Shown piece after piece: positions 31,689-40,154 of a stretch of DNA of 40,941 bases; position 1 is the first letter of the stretch, and each line of letters opens with the position of its first letter. The notes below the pieces were generated by a model that saw only the letters and a program-made list of their open reading frames with translations, was not told the DNA's origin and did not search any database. Position numbers and translations under genes: made by a program. Source of the stretch: CAZNVB01 sp964651495 (GTDB lineage: Bacteria > Acidobacteriota > Aminicenantia > Aminicenantales > UBA8522); contig CAZYWP010000012.1 of assembly GCA_964651495.1 (NCBI GenBank), positions 1-40,941 on the forward strand. Reading direction: 5' to 3'.

Positions 31689-32309
31689 TCAGCTGGAGAG
31701 CTCCCGCCGCAGCCGGTGACAGTCCTTAACTCTGAACCTCCGGCCCTCGACTTCGATCAGTCCGTCTTCCCGGAGCTTCCTTAAATTCCGGGAGAGAGTT
31801 TCGCTGATCGTGCCCAGGAGCCGGGCGAGGTCGGCCTTTTTGATTTTCAGTTCGACGAGGCAGGCTCTATCACCGGAGCAATGGGAAAGAAGGTACTGGG
31901 CGAGCCTCTGGCGGACCGTCCGCAAGCCCAAGGTTTCGATTCTCTCGTTCAGGACGAGGCACTTGTTGGCCAGCAGGACCAGGAAAAAGCGGGCAATCGA
32001 GGGGTCTTTTTCCACTTCGCGGAACACGGTCTGTCGATCGAAAAAGAGGACTTTGGTTTGTTTGACGGCCCGGGCGAAAGCCGGATAGACCCCCCCCGCG
32101 AAGGCCACGGCTTCGCCAAAAAATTCTCCCGGCCGCAGGCGCACGATCTCCACCTCTTTTCCGCTATCATCCATCCGGAACACCCGGATTTCGCCGTCCA
32201 GGATATAGTAGAAGCGGCGCGCTTCCTCCTGAGGAAAGAAAACGAAGGTATCCGTTTCGTAGGATTTTTCGAGCCCCAGAGCTTGAATCTTTTTGTCCAG
32301 GTTCTCCAA
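31689..32309 (-). CDS. CRP/FNR-family transcription regulator (HcpR/DNR-like)
   Basis: Dimeric sensor-regulator, about 206 residues from TTG 32309, one base after the stop of the upstream gene. The N-terminal cyclic-nucleotide-binding-like beta roll is visible (FFPQEEARRFYYILDGEIRVFRM, LRPGEFFGEAVAFAGGVYPAFARAV). A dimer helix follows (LRTVRQRLAQYLLSH), then a winged helix-turn-helix with KKADLARLLGTISETLSRNLRKLREDGLI. The recognition helix has Glu, Ser and Arg in the FNR-like E-xx-SR pattern. There is no N-terminal cysteine cluster, so it is not an oxygen-sensing Fe-S FNR; heme-based or other sensing is possible. Its probable target is the ferredoxin gene just downstream. Confidence 0.88.
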   Translation of the reverse strand: MENLDKKIQALGLEKSYETDTFVFFPQEEARRFYYILDGEIRVFRMDDSGKEVEIVRLRPGEFFGEAVAFAGGVYPAFARAVKQTKVLFFDRQTVFREVEKDPSIARFFLVLLANKCLVLNERIETLGLRTVRQRLAQYLLSHCSGDRACLVELKIKKADLARLLGTISETLSRNLRKLREDGLIEVEGRRFRVKDCHRLRRELSS

Positions 32310-32310
32310 T

Positions 32311-32685
32311 TTACCGATCGCTCCACAGCTTTTCCAGGATTGCGGCCACCCTTTTTCGGTACTCGAGCAGGGCTTTGGGATCTCTAGTGTAATCCAGCCG
32401 CATTTTCGGCCGCAGGATGAGAATAAAAGGCTCGTATTCATTGCGGGCGCAGTAGAGCCGGACTTCAGCGGACCGGGCTTTTGGCGGAGGGTCCTGCTTC
32501 ATGACCTTGAAAGCCCCCTCTGCCCACCAGACAGCAGCCCGGCTGTCGGCCGAGATCAGAAAGCCCTCATTTTGTGCATAAGTAGTTGATAATAAACAAA
32601 TTATAAATATGGCAACGAACCCGAGCCTGGCCCCTGCCGAAATGGCCCCTTCCGGAAGAACCAATGATTTATCCTCGCTGAACAT
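32311..32685 (-). CDS. Short exported protein with glycoside-hydrolase-like N-terminus, possibly truncated
   Basis: About 124 residues from ATG 32685 (GGAGG six bases upstream). A hydrophobic export segment (ARLGFVAIFIICLLSTTYAQ, ending near residue 38) is followed by AAVWWAEGAFKVMKQDPPP and VRLYCARNEYEPFILILRP. This resembles the N-terminal beta-sandwich start of large secreted DUF6067/DUF4091-like glycoside hydrolases. After LRPKMRLD the sequence changes to a short charged helix (LLEYRKRVAAILEKLW) and ends. I suspect an internal deletion that joined a hydrolase 5' end to another 3' end, but this is inference; it may also be a genuine small secreted protein. The stop abuts the TTG start of the regulator gene. 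Confidence 0.6.
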   Translation of the reverse strand: MFSEDKSLVLPEGAISAGARLGFVAIFIICLLSTTYAQNEGFLISADSRAAVWWAEGAFKVMKQDPPPKARSAEVRLYCARNEYEPFILILRPKMRLDYTRDPKALLEYRKRVAAILEKLWSDR

Positions 32686-32770
32686 ACAAATCCTCCCCAT
32701 CCGTCCGGTTTCACTTTTTGTTTCACTCACCCGTTTATCCCCAGATATTAAAAACATAGACCTCCATTTT

Positions 32771-32924
32771 TCACTCACTCACTCACTCACTCACTCANNN
32801 NNNNNNNNNNNNNNNNNNNNNNNNNNNNNNNNNNNNNNNNNNNNNNNNNNNNNNNNNNNNNNNNNNNNNNNNNNNNNNNNNNNNNNNNNNNNNNNNNTCA
32901 CTCACTCACTCACTCACTCACTCA
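32771..32924. repeat. Tetranucleotide (TCAC)n microsatellite broken by an assembly gap
   Basis: 27 bases of uninterrupted TCAC repeat (32771-32797), 100 N, then 27 more bases in the same repeat (32898-32924). The real copy number is at least about 13 and unknown. On the minus strand it lies about 86 bp upstream of the start of the short exported protein/regulator operon. Perfect arrays of this length are rare in bacteria outside phase-variable loci. Confidence 0.9.
32798..32897. other. Assembly gap (100 N) within the TCAC repeat
   Basis: Nominal 100-N scaffold gap flanked on both sides by the same tetranucleotide repeat, so the assembler evidently failed to resolve the repeat length. Confidence 0.97.
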
Positions 32925-33068
32925 TTCTCATATATGCGCATATCGATGCACATGCTTATGAATATTTTTTCTCTTTCTTATTTTCTTCCCCCTCGTTCAG
33001 CTTGGCTCTGTTTGTCCTTTTTTAAGCATGTGGCCTCTCCGTCCGGGTCCTCTTGTTGTTGTCTTGGG
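32925..33068. other. AT-rich non-coding stretch
   Basis: 144 bases between the repeat and the end of the DDAH-like gene. It contains the 12-bp palindrome ATATGCGCATAT (32932-32943) and pyrimidine-rich tracts. No gene is seen. Confidence 0.5.
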
Positions 33069-33881
33069 CTATTCGCCCCGTTCGACCGGCAAAATCAGGC
33101 AGCTCGGCCCTCCCCTCCCCTTGACGAATTCGGACAGGTCGAGGCGGCGGACGGAGAATCCCGCCTTCACCAAAACTTGGGCGGCGCGAGCGTCGCTCTG
33201 TTCCGCGATGACCTCTTGCTTGCCCAGGGATATCACGTTGGCGCTCGTCGCCTCCGGGCAGGGGATCTCGATGACGTCGAAGCCTTCGAAAAAGACCTCG
33301 GGAAAAAGACTGCGGCAGCAGAGAATGCTCTTCGGCCCTATGACCGACATGGCTCCGCCGATGTGGAGGTGCGCCGGAGGAAGGTCCAGAGACCTGATCT
33401 CATAATCCATGCCGATGAGGAGGCGGGAGAGCTGCCGGATCCCGGAGGAGTTGGTCCTCTCGGAGCGGCTGACAAAGGCCACCCCTCCGGCCAGGATGAC
33501 GTCACCCCCTTCGACCGTTCCCGGAGGCTCGATCACTCCGGCGCAGGGAACGTCGAGCGAGCCCAGGGCTTCGGCCATCCAACTCTCCTCCCCCCGCCTC
33601 GTCTTCAAACCCATCCTCAGCCTGATGTATCCTCGCGGCGTCACCAGGCTCGTATCCCGCGTGAAAACCGAGTTGGGATGGCCGGCCAGTTCTTTTAAAT
33701 CGACAACCCGCGCTCCCGATTTCTGCAGCAAGTCTGTCAGCCGCCTGTGTTGGGCGATGGCTCTGTCCCTGTCGGCCACCTTGGCGATGTTATGGGCACC
33801 GGGGTCCGCCAGGCGGAAATATTCTGTCAGCGGCGCCGAGACTATTACCCGGCGCAGCCTCTCTCCTTCATTTCTAACCAT
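33069..33881 (-). CDS. Dimethylarginine dimethylaminohydrolase (DDAH)-family amidinohydrolase
   Basis: Member of the guanidino-group-modifying enzyme superfamily (five-bladed pentein fold). DDAH hydrolyses N-methylated arginines to citrulline and methylamines, while relatives act on arginine or other guanidino compounds. The 270-residue protein shows the pentein motifs: NSVFTRDTSLVTPRG, EPPGTVEGGDVILAGG with the E-GGD substrate-binding residues, LHIGGAMSVIGPKSIL with the catalytic His, and GGPSCLILPV with nucleophile Cys261 near the C-terminus. AGGA precedes the ATG. The precise substrate cannot be told by eye. It stands alone on the minus strand downstream of the transglutaminase-like gene. 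Confidence 0.87.
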   Translation of the reverse strand: MVRNEGERLRRVIVSAPLTEYFRLADPGAHNIAKVADRDRAIAQHRRLTDLLQKSGARVVDLKELAGHPNSVFTRDTSLVTPRGYIRLRMGLKTRRGEESWMAEALGSLDVPCAGVIEPPGTVEGGDVILAGGVAFVSRSERTNSSGIRQLSRLLIGMDYEIRSLDLPPAHLHIGGAMSVIGPKSILCCRSLFPEVFFEGFDVIEIPCPEATSANVISLGKQEVIAEQSDARAAQVLVKAGFSVRRLDLSEFVKGRGGPSCLILPVERGE

Positions 33882-33959
33882 CTCTTTTTCCTTTCCGGCG
33901 AGTCATTGAATTCTTCGCCCTTCTAAACTTATCAAATCGGACGTCCCTGCAAGTCGCCC

Positions 33960-35954
33960 TCAGATGAGCCTGAAGCCGGCGACGAGCTGCCGCAGGAGGC
34001 GGGGCGCTTCGTTTCCCTCCACTGTCCAGATCAAGAGCTCGCGGCCGCGGAGGAATGCGGCCGCCGACTTCCGGCCTTCGGGCGAATCGGCCAGATAGAC
34101 CTCCTCCCCCGTGGCTGTTTTCGTTTTCTCCGGCCTACCCTGCGGGGCGCGCCGGCCGAGCTTATCCCGGATGGTTTTCTCGGGATCCTGCCAGGGAAGA
34201 ATCTCATCCTGCAGAAGAGAGGCGACCGCTGCCTCCGGACCCTCGAGCCGGGCAACGGTGGGGTCCGGCCAGACCGCGTCGAGCTCGGCGAAAGTAAAAG
34301 AGGCAGGCTTCTGGAAAGAGACTCCCAGCCAGGGATTGCTGTAGGAGTCATCTTTGATCGAGTACGGTTTCGCTCCCGGCGGCACAACCACCTTTTTCCC
34401 GGCGGTTTCGAATTCCGTGATCTCGATCGTTATCTGGCCGAAGACCTGCTGGGCCGTCCCGAAGCTCAACTCTCCCGGGCCGTCGGCGAGAGACGAAGCG
34501 ATAAAATAAAAACGCGTGGCATCGGCCGCCCCATCGTTGACGATCGCCGCGTCCAGGGGAATCCATTCTTTGCCCGCCAGCACCTCAGTCCAGGCGTGAC
34601 CTCCGAACATGCCGAGGGCATAGACATAGCCCATAACGACCCGCGAGGGAATTCCGGCCGCCCGCGCCAGTGTAGCAAGCAGGGTGGCGTAGCCGACACA
34701 GGTCCCCCGACGGTCGCGGAAGATCTCGCTGGACGGGGCAAAAACGATGCCCAGGTCGAATTTCATGTTTTCGCCGACCCATTGCCTAAGGACCAGGGCC
34801 GCCTTGAAGACGTCTTCCTCGCCCTTCACCAGTTCCCCGGCCACTCTTTGAATCCCCGCGTCGTCCGACTGGACGTAGGCATTGGGCGAGAGAAATTCTC
34901 GGTTTTCCTCCGATACAGCCGCAGGGAAATCGGCGCCCCGGGCGGGCTTCGGCTGCCTGATTTCCAGGATCAGCTCTTTCTCATTCTTTTCGATCACCGT
35001 CTGGTGGGGGGCGGCAAAATCCGGCCAGCCCAGGGAAGGGGTCCGGTGGGTCAGGCGAAGCTTCAGGCGCTCGAAGGGATGCGCCCGCGGCAGGCGGATG
35101 TTGGTCCGGGCGATGGAACTCTGGTACATCTCTTTGGGCAGTTCGGCGCCCGCTGCCGCGGTCAGGGCCGAGGCCTTGTCCGACTTCAGGACGGTGATAG
35201 TTCCGAACGGTCCCGGCTCTTCCTGCTTGACGACGAGGCCTTCCTTATCCAGCCAGACCGTGCGCTTGATCGGCATCCCCTCGAGGATCTCTTCGACTTT
35301 GGACGTCTCGAGCTTTTGCTCACCGCTGACAATGATCTCGGCGCCCAGCATGGTGCGGGAGAGCCGGCCGACGATCGACGCTTCGGCCACGAAGGTCTGC
35401 AGGGTGATCTGATCACCCGGTTTTTTGAGCTGCGCGGCTGAGGTCCGGCGGATTCCCTCGGGACCCAACAGGACGCCCGTGTAGGCCAGATTGCTGGTGT
35501 AGGTTTTGCCTCCGGCCTCGTTTTTGAGCTCGATCGTGTCCTCACCGACCACGGCCTCCGCCCTCGTAGCCTGGCTGGATGCCAACATCTCATAGCCGAC
35601 GCGGCGCAAACGTCCATCCCGAGATTCTTCGGTCGATGAGACAAAACTGATCTCAATGCGGCTGCCCAGGCGGTTCAGGACCAGGCGCATCTCGGAGGCG
35701 GTCGTCAGAACTTCCTCCCGGTTTGAGGCGGTGTCAACGGGCAGCCGCCGGACGACTTCGTGGAGGTGACCCACCGGGTTTTCGGCCATCTTGATGACGT
35801 ACCAGCGATCGCTCTCTGCCGCCGCTGGGGAGGGTGCCGTTTTCTGGGCCGGCCAGAGCCCTGCGCCTGAGAGGAGGAGCCAAACGAAAACGCCGACCAG
35901 CGGGGCCGGGAGTCTGTGCTTCCTGGAATGATCGAACCTGATTAAGTCGGGCAT
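33960..35954 (-). CDS. Exported transglutaminase-like protein
   Basis: A 664-residue protein from ATG 35954 (AAGAGGAAAGG upstream; an in-frame start further up lacks a site). The N-terminal signal segment is PAPLVGVFVWLLLSGAGLWP. A long beta-rich region (about 50-350) precedes a transglutaminase-core domain with all three catalytic residues: Cys in RRGTCVGYATLLATLARAAGIPSRVV, His in GGHAWTEVL and Asp in WIPLDAA. A C-terminal domain of about 190 residues with no family I recognise follows. Such bacterial proteins are usually cysteine peptidases or amide-processing enzymes in the periplasm rather than true crosslinkers. Function and partners are unknown. Confidence 0.87.
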   Translation of the reverse strand: MPDLIRFDHSRKHRLPAPLVGVFVWLLLSGAGLWPAQKTAPSPAAAESDRWYVIKMAENPVGHLHEVVRRLPVDTASNREEVLTTASEMRLVLNRLGSRIEISFVSSTEESRDGRLRRVGYEMLASSQATRAEAVVGEDTIELKNEAGGKTYTSNLAYTGVLLGPEGIRRTSAAQLKKPGDQITLQTFVAEASIVGRLSRTMLGAEIIVSGEQKLETSKVEEILEGMPIKRTVWLDKEGLVVKQEEPGPFGTITVLKSDKASALTAAAGAELPKEMYQSSIARTNIRLPRAHPFERLKLRLTHRTPSLGWPDFAAPHQTVIEKNEKELILEIRQPKPARGADFPAAVSEENREFLSPNAYVQSDDAGIQRVAGELVKGEEDVFKAALVLRQWVGENMKFDLGIVFAPSSEIFRDRRGTCVGYATLLATLARAAGIPSRVVMGYVYALGMFGGHAWTEVLAGKEWIPLDAAIVNDGAADATRFYFIASSLADGPGELSFGTAQQVFGQITIEITEFETAGKKVVVPPGAKPYSIKDDSYSNPWLGVSFQKPASFTFAELDAVWPDPTVARLEGPEAAVASLLQDEILPWQDPEKTIRDKLGRRAPQGRPEKTKTATGEEVYLADSPEGRKSAAAFLRGRELLIWTVEGNEAPRLLRQLVAGFRLI

Positions 35955-35994
35955 GGCCTTTCCTCTTGAAATAATAGCAAAAGTCTCCGCCGCC

Positions 35995-36000
35995 ATTATA
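35995..36000 (-). promoter_or_regulatory. -10 element of the transglutaminase-like gene
   Basis: Perfect TATAAT on the minus strand (36000-35995), about 40 bases upstream of the ATG at 35954. The -35 region is poor (TTCGCC), so an activator may be needed. Confidence 0.4.
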
Positions 36001-36057
36001 CTTGATTTATTCTGGCGGGCGAAGACGGCCCCTCGCTCGGGCCACTTCAGCCGGGAG

Positions 36058-36087
36058 TTGAAGCCGAAGGGCCGAGTTTAATAAAAT
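36058..36087 (+). promoter_or_regulatory. Possible promoter of surE and the glycoside-hydrolase gene
   Basis: TTGAAG (36058-36063), 18-bp spacer, TAAAAT (36082-36087), about 50 bp ahead of the surE start, in the divergent region with the transglutaminase-like gene. Confidence 0.4.
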
Positions 36088-36137
36088 ACAGTCGGGCCGG
36101 GACGAACCTGGCAGTCGTCTTGGCACAGGAGGCGATG

Positions 36138-36989
36138 ATGCAAAGACGGGCCCGCGGTTTGATCTTGTTGACCTTGGGGTTCCTTCTCCTCTGGGCCGGC
36201 GGCCCCCCGCTCTCTGGACAGCCGCCGCTTAGAATCCTGCTTTCGAACGACGACGGCATCGACGCTCCCGGCCTGGCCGCGCTGTTCGACAAACTCAGCC
36301 GGATCGCGATGGTCACGGTCGCCGCGCCCAGCCATAACTTCAGCCTGGCGAGCCACAGCATGACTTCTTCCGATCCGATCACGATCACCGAAAAAGAAAA
36401 AGACGGGGCCAAGTGGTATTCGATCAAAGCGACCCCCGCCACGTGCGTGCGTCTAGCCCTGGAATCTCTTCTCGAGGTGAAGCCCGACCTTGTTGTCACG
36501 GGGATCAACCGGGGCTCCAACCTGGGTATGGTCACATTCTATTCGGCCACGGTCGGGGCGGCGCGCGAGGCGGCCGTGAAGGGCATCCCCGCCATCGCGG
36601 CATCGCTTGGCCACGGTCCGGACATGGATTACGGCCCGGCCGCCGATTACATCGCCGAGTTGATCAAGGAACTCGCCAAGGCTCGGCTCGAGCCGGGATT
36701 GCTCCTGAACGTGAATTACCCCGGCCTGCCTGAAGTACAAATCAAAGGAACGCTGGTGGTGCCCCAGGATCTGAGGCCCGCCGTGGAGTTCTATGAGCGG
36801 CGAGTGAATCCCTACGGACAGCTTTATTTCTGGAACACCTACAAGGAGCTTGAAGCGGGAGGGGAAAAGACCGATGTCTGGGCAGTCCGCAACGGCTACA
36901 TCGCCGTCACTCCGTTCAGGGTTGACCAGACGGATAGGGGAAAGATGAAAAAACTGGGGCGGCTGAAGGTCGCCCGGAGAAATAGATAG
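36138..36989 (+). CDS. surE: SurE-family 5'/3'-nucleotidase with an export signal
   Basis: Metal-dependent phosphatase family that removes phosphate from nucleoside monophosphates; usually cytoplasmic. From ATG 36138 (AGGAGG five bases upstream) the protein has 283 residues. The SurE core is complete: ILLSNDDGIDAPGLAAL with metal ligands D38 and D39, VAAPSHNFSLASHSMTSSDPI, GTPATC-like ATPATCVRLAL, VTGINRGSNLGMVTFYSATVGAAREA, and LLLNVNYPGLP. Unusually, about 28 residues precede it and form a classical signal peptide (basic MQRRAR, then LILLTLGFLLLWAGGPP). A periplasmic nucleotide-scavenging or phosphatase role is therefore likely. It precedes the large hydrolase by 41 bp. Confidence 0.9.
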   Translation: MQRRARGLILLTLGFLLLWAGGPPLSGQPPLRILLSNDDGIDAPGLAALFDKLSRIAMVTVAAPSHNFSLASHSMTSSDPITITEKEKDGAKWYSIKATPATCVRLALESLLEVKPDLVVTGINRGSNLGMVTFYSATVGAAREAAVKGIPAIAASLGHGPDMDYGPAADYIAELIKELAKARLEPGLLLNVNYPGLPEVQIKGTLVVPQDLRPAVEFYERRVNPYGQLYFWNTYKELEAGGEKTDVWAVRNGYIAVTPFRVDQTDRGKMKKLGRLKVARRNR

Positions 36990-37030
36990 CGAAAGCCCGG
37001 AGGCCAAATTCGGTGTGTGGCGGAGAGAGA

Positions 37031-40014
37031 ATGCGCCGGACCAAACAGGAAATGTCGAGCCTGAATCCTGGGAATTGCAGACCAGCGACGGCTAAAACCA
37101 TACCAATTTTATTGATTCTATCGATACTATCGGGATTGGTCGGGGAGGCGGACGGGTCCCCCGGCGAAGAAATCCGGTACGGCACAGGGGCATGGAATCC
37201 CGAGGTCTACGGCAATCATCGGGCGGTCGTCAGAGTCCTGGAGAAGGCGGATGCGGTACTGGCGAGCCTCCCCTGGCGGCGCCGGGATCCCAACCCCGAG
37301 AAGAAAAACGTGATCTTCATCGATGCGGCGACCGGCGAGCGGGTTAAAAATGTCTGTCCGCTGGCCGTCAACCGCGAGTCCGGGGAGTTCATTTTCCAGC
37401 CGGTCACGACGCCGGGCGATTATTATGTCTATTACCTGCCCTGGATGATGAAGGGCCGGTCGAACTACCCGACGGTCATCTACCCGGAGATGGAGCTGAC
37501 TGCCGACGAGGCCTGGCTCGGGAGCCACGGGCTCGCTCCCTTCTGGGCGCCGGCGCACGGGGTCAGCCTTTTTCCTCGAGCTCAACTCGTCGAAATCCAA
37601 TCGATCGACGAATTCAACAGCTTCCATCCCATGGAGGTCATCGCCACGGCCCAGGAAACGGCTGAGCTCGTGGCCCGGTTCCCGGAGGTATCCTATCTGC
37701 TTTTTCTCGAAGACCGACGTTACTCTATCCGTATGGCCGATGATCTGCCTTTCCGCTGGATTCAGCGCGGTCCAAGCAATGAATTTGCCGGGGAGGCGCT
37801 CCGGGGGGAATTTTATGCCTTCCTGATCGGAGTCTTCGCCTGCCGGGCGGACATTGAAGATGTGGACGTCGTTTTCGGTGATCTGAAATTGGCGTCTCCG
37901 CCACCCCGGCCGGCTTCGGATACCTCTCTGGCCGCCGCAGCGCCGGCAGCGAATCCAACGTCTGCTTCGAGCGCTGCGCGTCCGCCCGATTCTCCGGCGG
38001 AACATACAATGATCCCCGCTTCCGGAACGCATTCTTTTAACACCCGCGGGGTGAATTGGGATGGGAGGGATTTTAAGAAAGTCTGCCCGGTTCCGCGGAA
38101 CAAAGTCCAGCCCCTCTGGTGCGGTGTTCAGGTGCCGAGAGAAATACTGCCCGGCAGATACGAAGGCGAAGTGACGGTCAGTCCGAAAGGACTGGCCGCC
38201 CAGAAGGTCAAGCTCATCCTCGAGGTCAAACCCGAAGTTCTCGAGGACGCCGGCGACGGCGATCTCTGGCGAATGGCGCGGCTGCGCTGGCTGGACTCGC
38301 GGATCGCCTTTGATGACGAGACGGTCCCGCCCTTTACTCCCCTCACTGTTAAAGGCCGCACGGTCTCCTGCCTCGGCCGCTCCCTCCGCATTGACGGGAC
38401 GACCGGCTTTCCCTCCGGCCTCACCAGCTATTTCTCTTCTGAAGTGACTGGAATTCGGCCTGAGGGCCGCGCCNNNNNNNNNNNNNNNNNNNNNNNNNNN
38501 NNNNNNNNNNNNNNNNNNNNNNNNNNNNNNNNNNNNNNNNNNNNNNNNNNNNNNNNNNNNNNNNNNNNNNNNNGCAGTTCGACTGGGACTGGGACCGGAA
38601 GAAAAACCAGGACGCCCTCTGGGTCGGCGATGTCAACGCCGGCCTCCAGGTCGGTCTCCGGGACGAAAACTATTCGCGGCCGCTGAACACGAATTTTTAT
38701 CTCTCCAAACCCCTCAACCTGCCGCCCTCATGGTGGAACGAAGGCAAAGGCGGGGTGGCCCTGCGGGAAAAAGGCTCGGAGGTAGTCCTGGTGAAGGCGT
38801 TCAGCGGTCCCCGCTCCCTCAAACTCGGAGAGAGCCTCCACTTCAATTTCAACCTGCTCCTGACTCCGTTCAAGACGGTCGACACCAAATCCCACTTCAC
38901 GACTCGCTTTTACCACGCTTTCAAGCCGATTGCCGATATCGTCGCAACCGGCGCCAACACCGTCAACACCCATCATGCCAACTCCGTCAATCCATATATC
39001 AATTACCCCTTTCTGCGCCCCGCAGAGATGAAGTCGTACATCGAAGAAGCCCATGAGCGCGGAATGAAAGTGAAGATTTATAACACCATTCGTGAGCTTT
39101 CCAACCGGGCCGTCGAGCTTTTTGCCCTGCGCAGCCTGGGCGACGAGATCTACTCCCCTGGTCCCGGCGGCGGTTTTTCCTGGCTGCAGGAGCACCTCGG
39201 CTCGAATTACATCGCGGCTTGGTTCGTGCCCGAGCTCAGGGATGCTGCGATCATCAACAGCGGGATGTCCCGCTGGCACAATTATTATCTCGAGGGTTTG
39301 AACTGGCTGGTCAGGAACGTCGGGATCGACGGCCTCTATATCGACGACCTGGCCTTCGACAGGACGACGATGAAGCGCCTGCGGAAAATCCTTGACCGCG
39401 GCCGGCCCGGCGCCTTGATCGACCTTCATTCGGCCAACCAATACAACCCGCGCGACGGGTTCGCCTCCAGCGCCAACCTCTACCTCGAGCACTTTCCCTA
39501 CGTCAACCGCCTCTGGTTCGGCGAATACTTCGACTACAACTCGGCTCCCGATTACTGGCTGATCGAAATTTCGGGGATTCCTTTCGGCCTGATGGGCGAA
39601 ATGCTCCAGGACGGCGGGAATGCCTGGCGGGGCATGATCTACGGGATGACCAACCGTCTCCCCTGGTCAGGACAGAACCCCGCGCGCCTGTGGAAGGTCT
39701 GGGATGAATTCGGGATTGAGGAAGCGAGGATGATCGGCTACTGGTCGCCCGCCTGCCCGGTTAAAACAGATCATGCTGATGTCTTAGCGACTGCCTATGT
39801 GAAGGAGGGGGCGGCGCTGGTCGCGCTGGCCAGCTGGGCTAAAGAGCCGGTCCGGTGCCGGCTGACCCTCGACTGGAAGTCGCTGGGAATCGACCCGGAA
39901 AAAGCCAGGATTCTCGCCCCGGCGATCGATGATTTTCAGCCGGAAGCGACCTTCCGGCCCAGCGATCCAATCCCGGTCGAACCGGGCAAGGGCTGGCTGC
40001 TGGTCATAAAATAA
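37031..40014 (+). CDS. Large secreted glycoside-hydrolase-like protein (DUF6067 type), interrupted by a gap
   Basis: From ATG 37031 (GGAG upstream) the protein has a hydrophobic export segment (IPILLILSILSGLVGEADG). An N-terminal beta domain follows (NPEVYGNHRAVVRV, FIFQPVTTPGDYYVYYLPWM), a Pro/Ala/Ser-rich linker near residues 290-335, and another beta domain (VQPLWCGVQVPREILPGRYEGEV). After the 100-N gap comes a TIM-barrel-like region with TNFYLSKPLNLPPSWWNEGKGG, MKVKIYNTIRELSN, DGLYIDDLAFDRTTMKRL, LIDLHSANQYNPRDG and LWFGEYFDYNS, and a beta C-terminal domain. The reading frame differs by coordinate on the two sides, but the gap length is unknown, so this is not evidence of a frameshift. 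The carboxylates in YIDDLAFD and FGEYFD are candidates for catalysis. Substrate unknown. Confidence 0.82.
38474..38573. other. Assembly gap (100 N) inside the glycoside-hydrolase gene
   Basis: Nominal 100-N scaffold gap. Both flanks encode parts of the same protein family in the same direction, so only internal coding sequence is hidden. Confidence 0.97.
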
Positions 40015-40072
40015 AACAGATGGGGAATAGACTGCCTGGAAGAGATAGCCTTTATAATCGCTCTTCGGCTTA

Positions 40073-40101
40073 TTGACACAGACGGTTGCTCGCGATATGC
40101 T
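40073..40101 (+). promoter_or_regulatory. Promoter of the edge nuclease gene
   Basis: Perfect TTGACA (40073-40078), 17-bp spacer, TATGCT (40096-40101), about 50 bp before ATG 40155. The gene thus has its own promoter and is not part of the hydrolase transcript. Confidence 0.5.
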
Positions 40102-40154
40102 TTTTTCTTATAAAAATGCTTTCTGAGTTCGAAGAGAAAGCAGGGGGATTATGA

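Noticed and set aside
32771..32924. TCAC repeat as a CRISPR array
   Set aside because: It is a 4-bp simple-sequence repeat without spacers, and no cas operon is visible.
38474..38755. Frameshift in the glycoside-hydrolase gene, because the frame differs before and after the gap
   Set aside because: The gap is a nominal 100 N of unknown true length, so coordinate frames on the two sides are not comparable. Both sides read cleanly as the same family.
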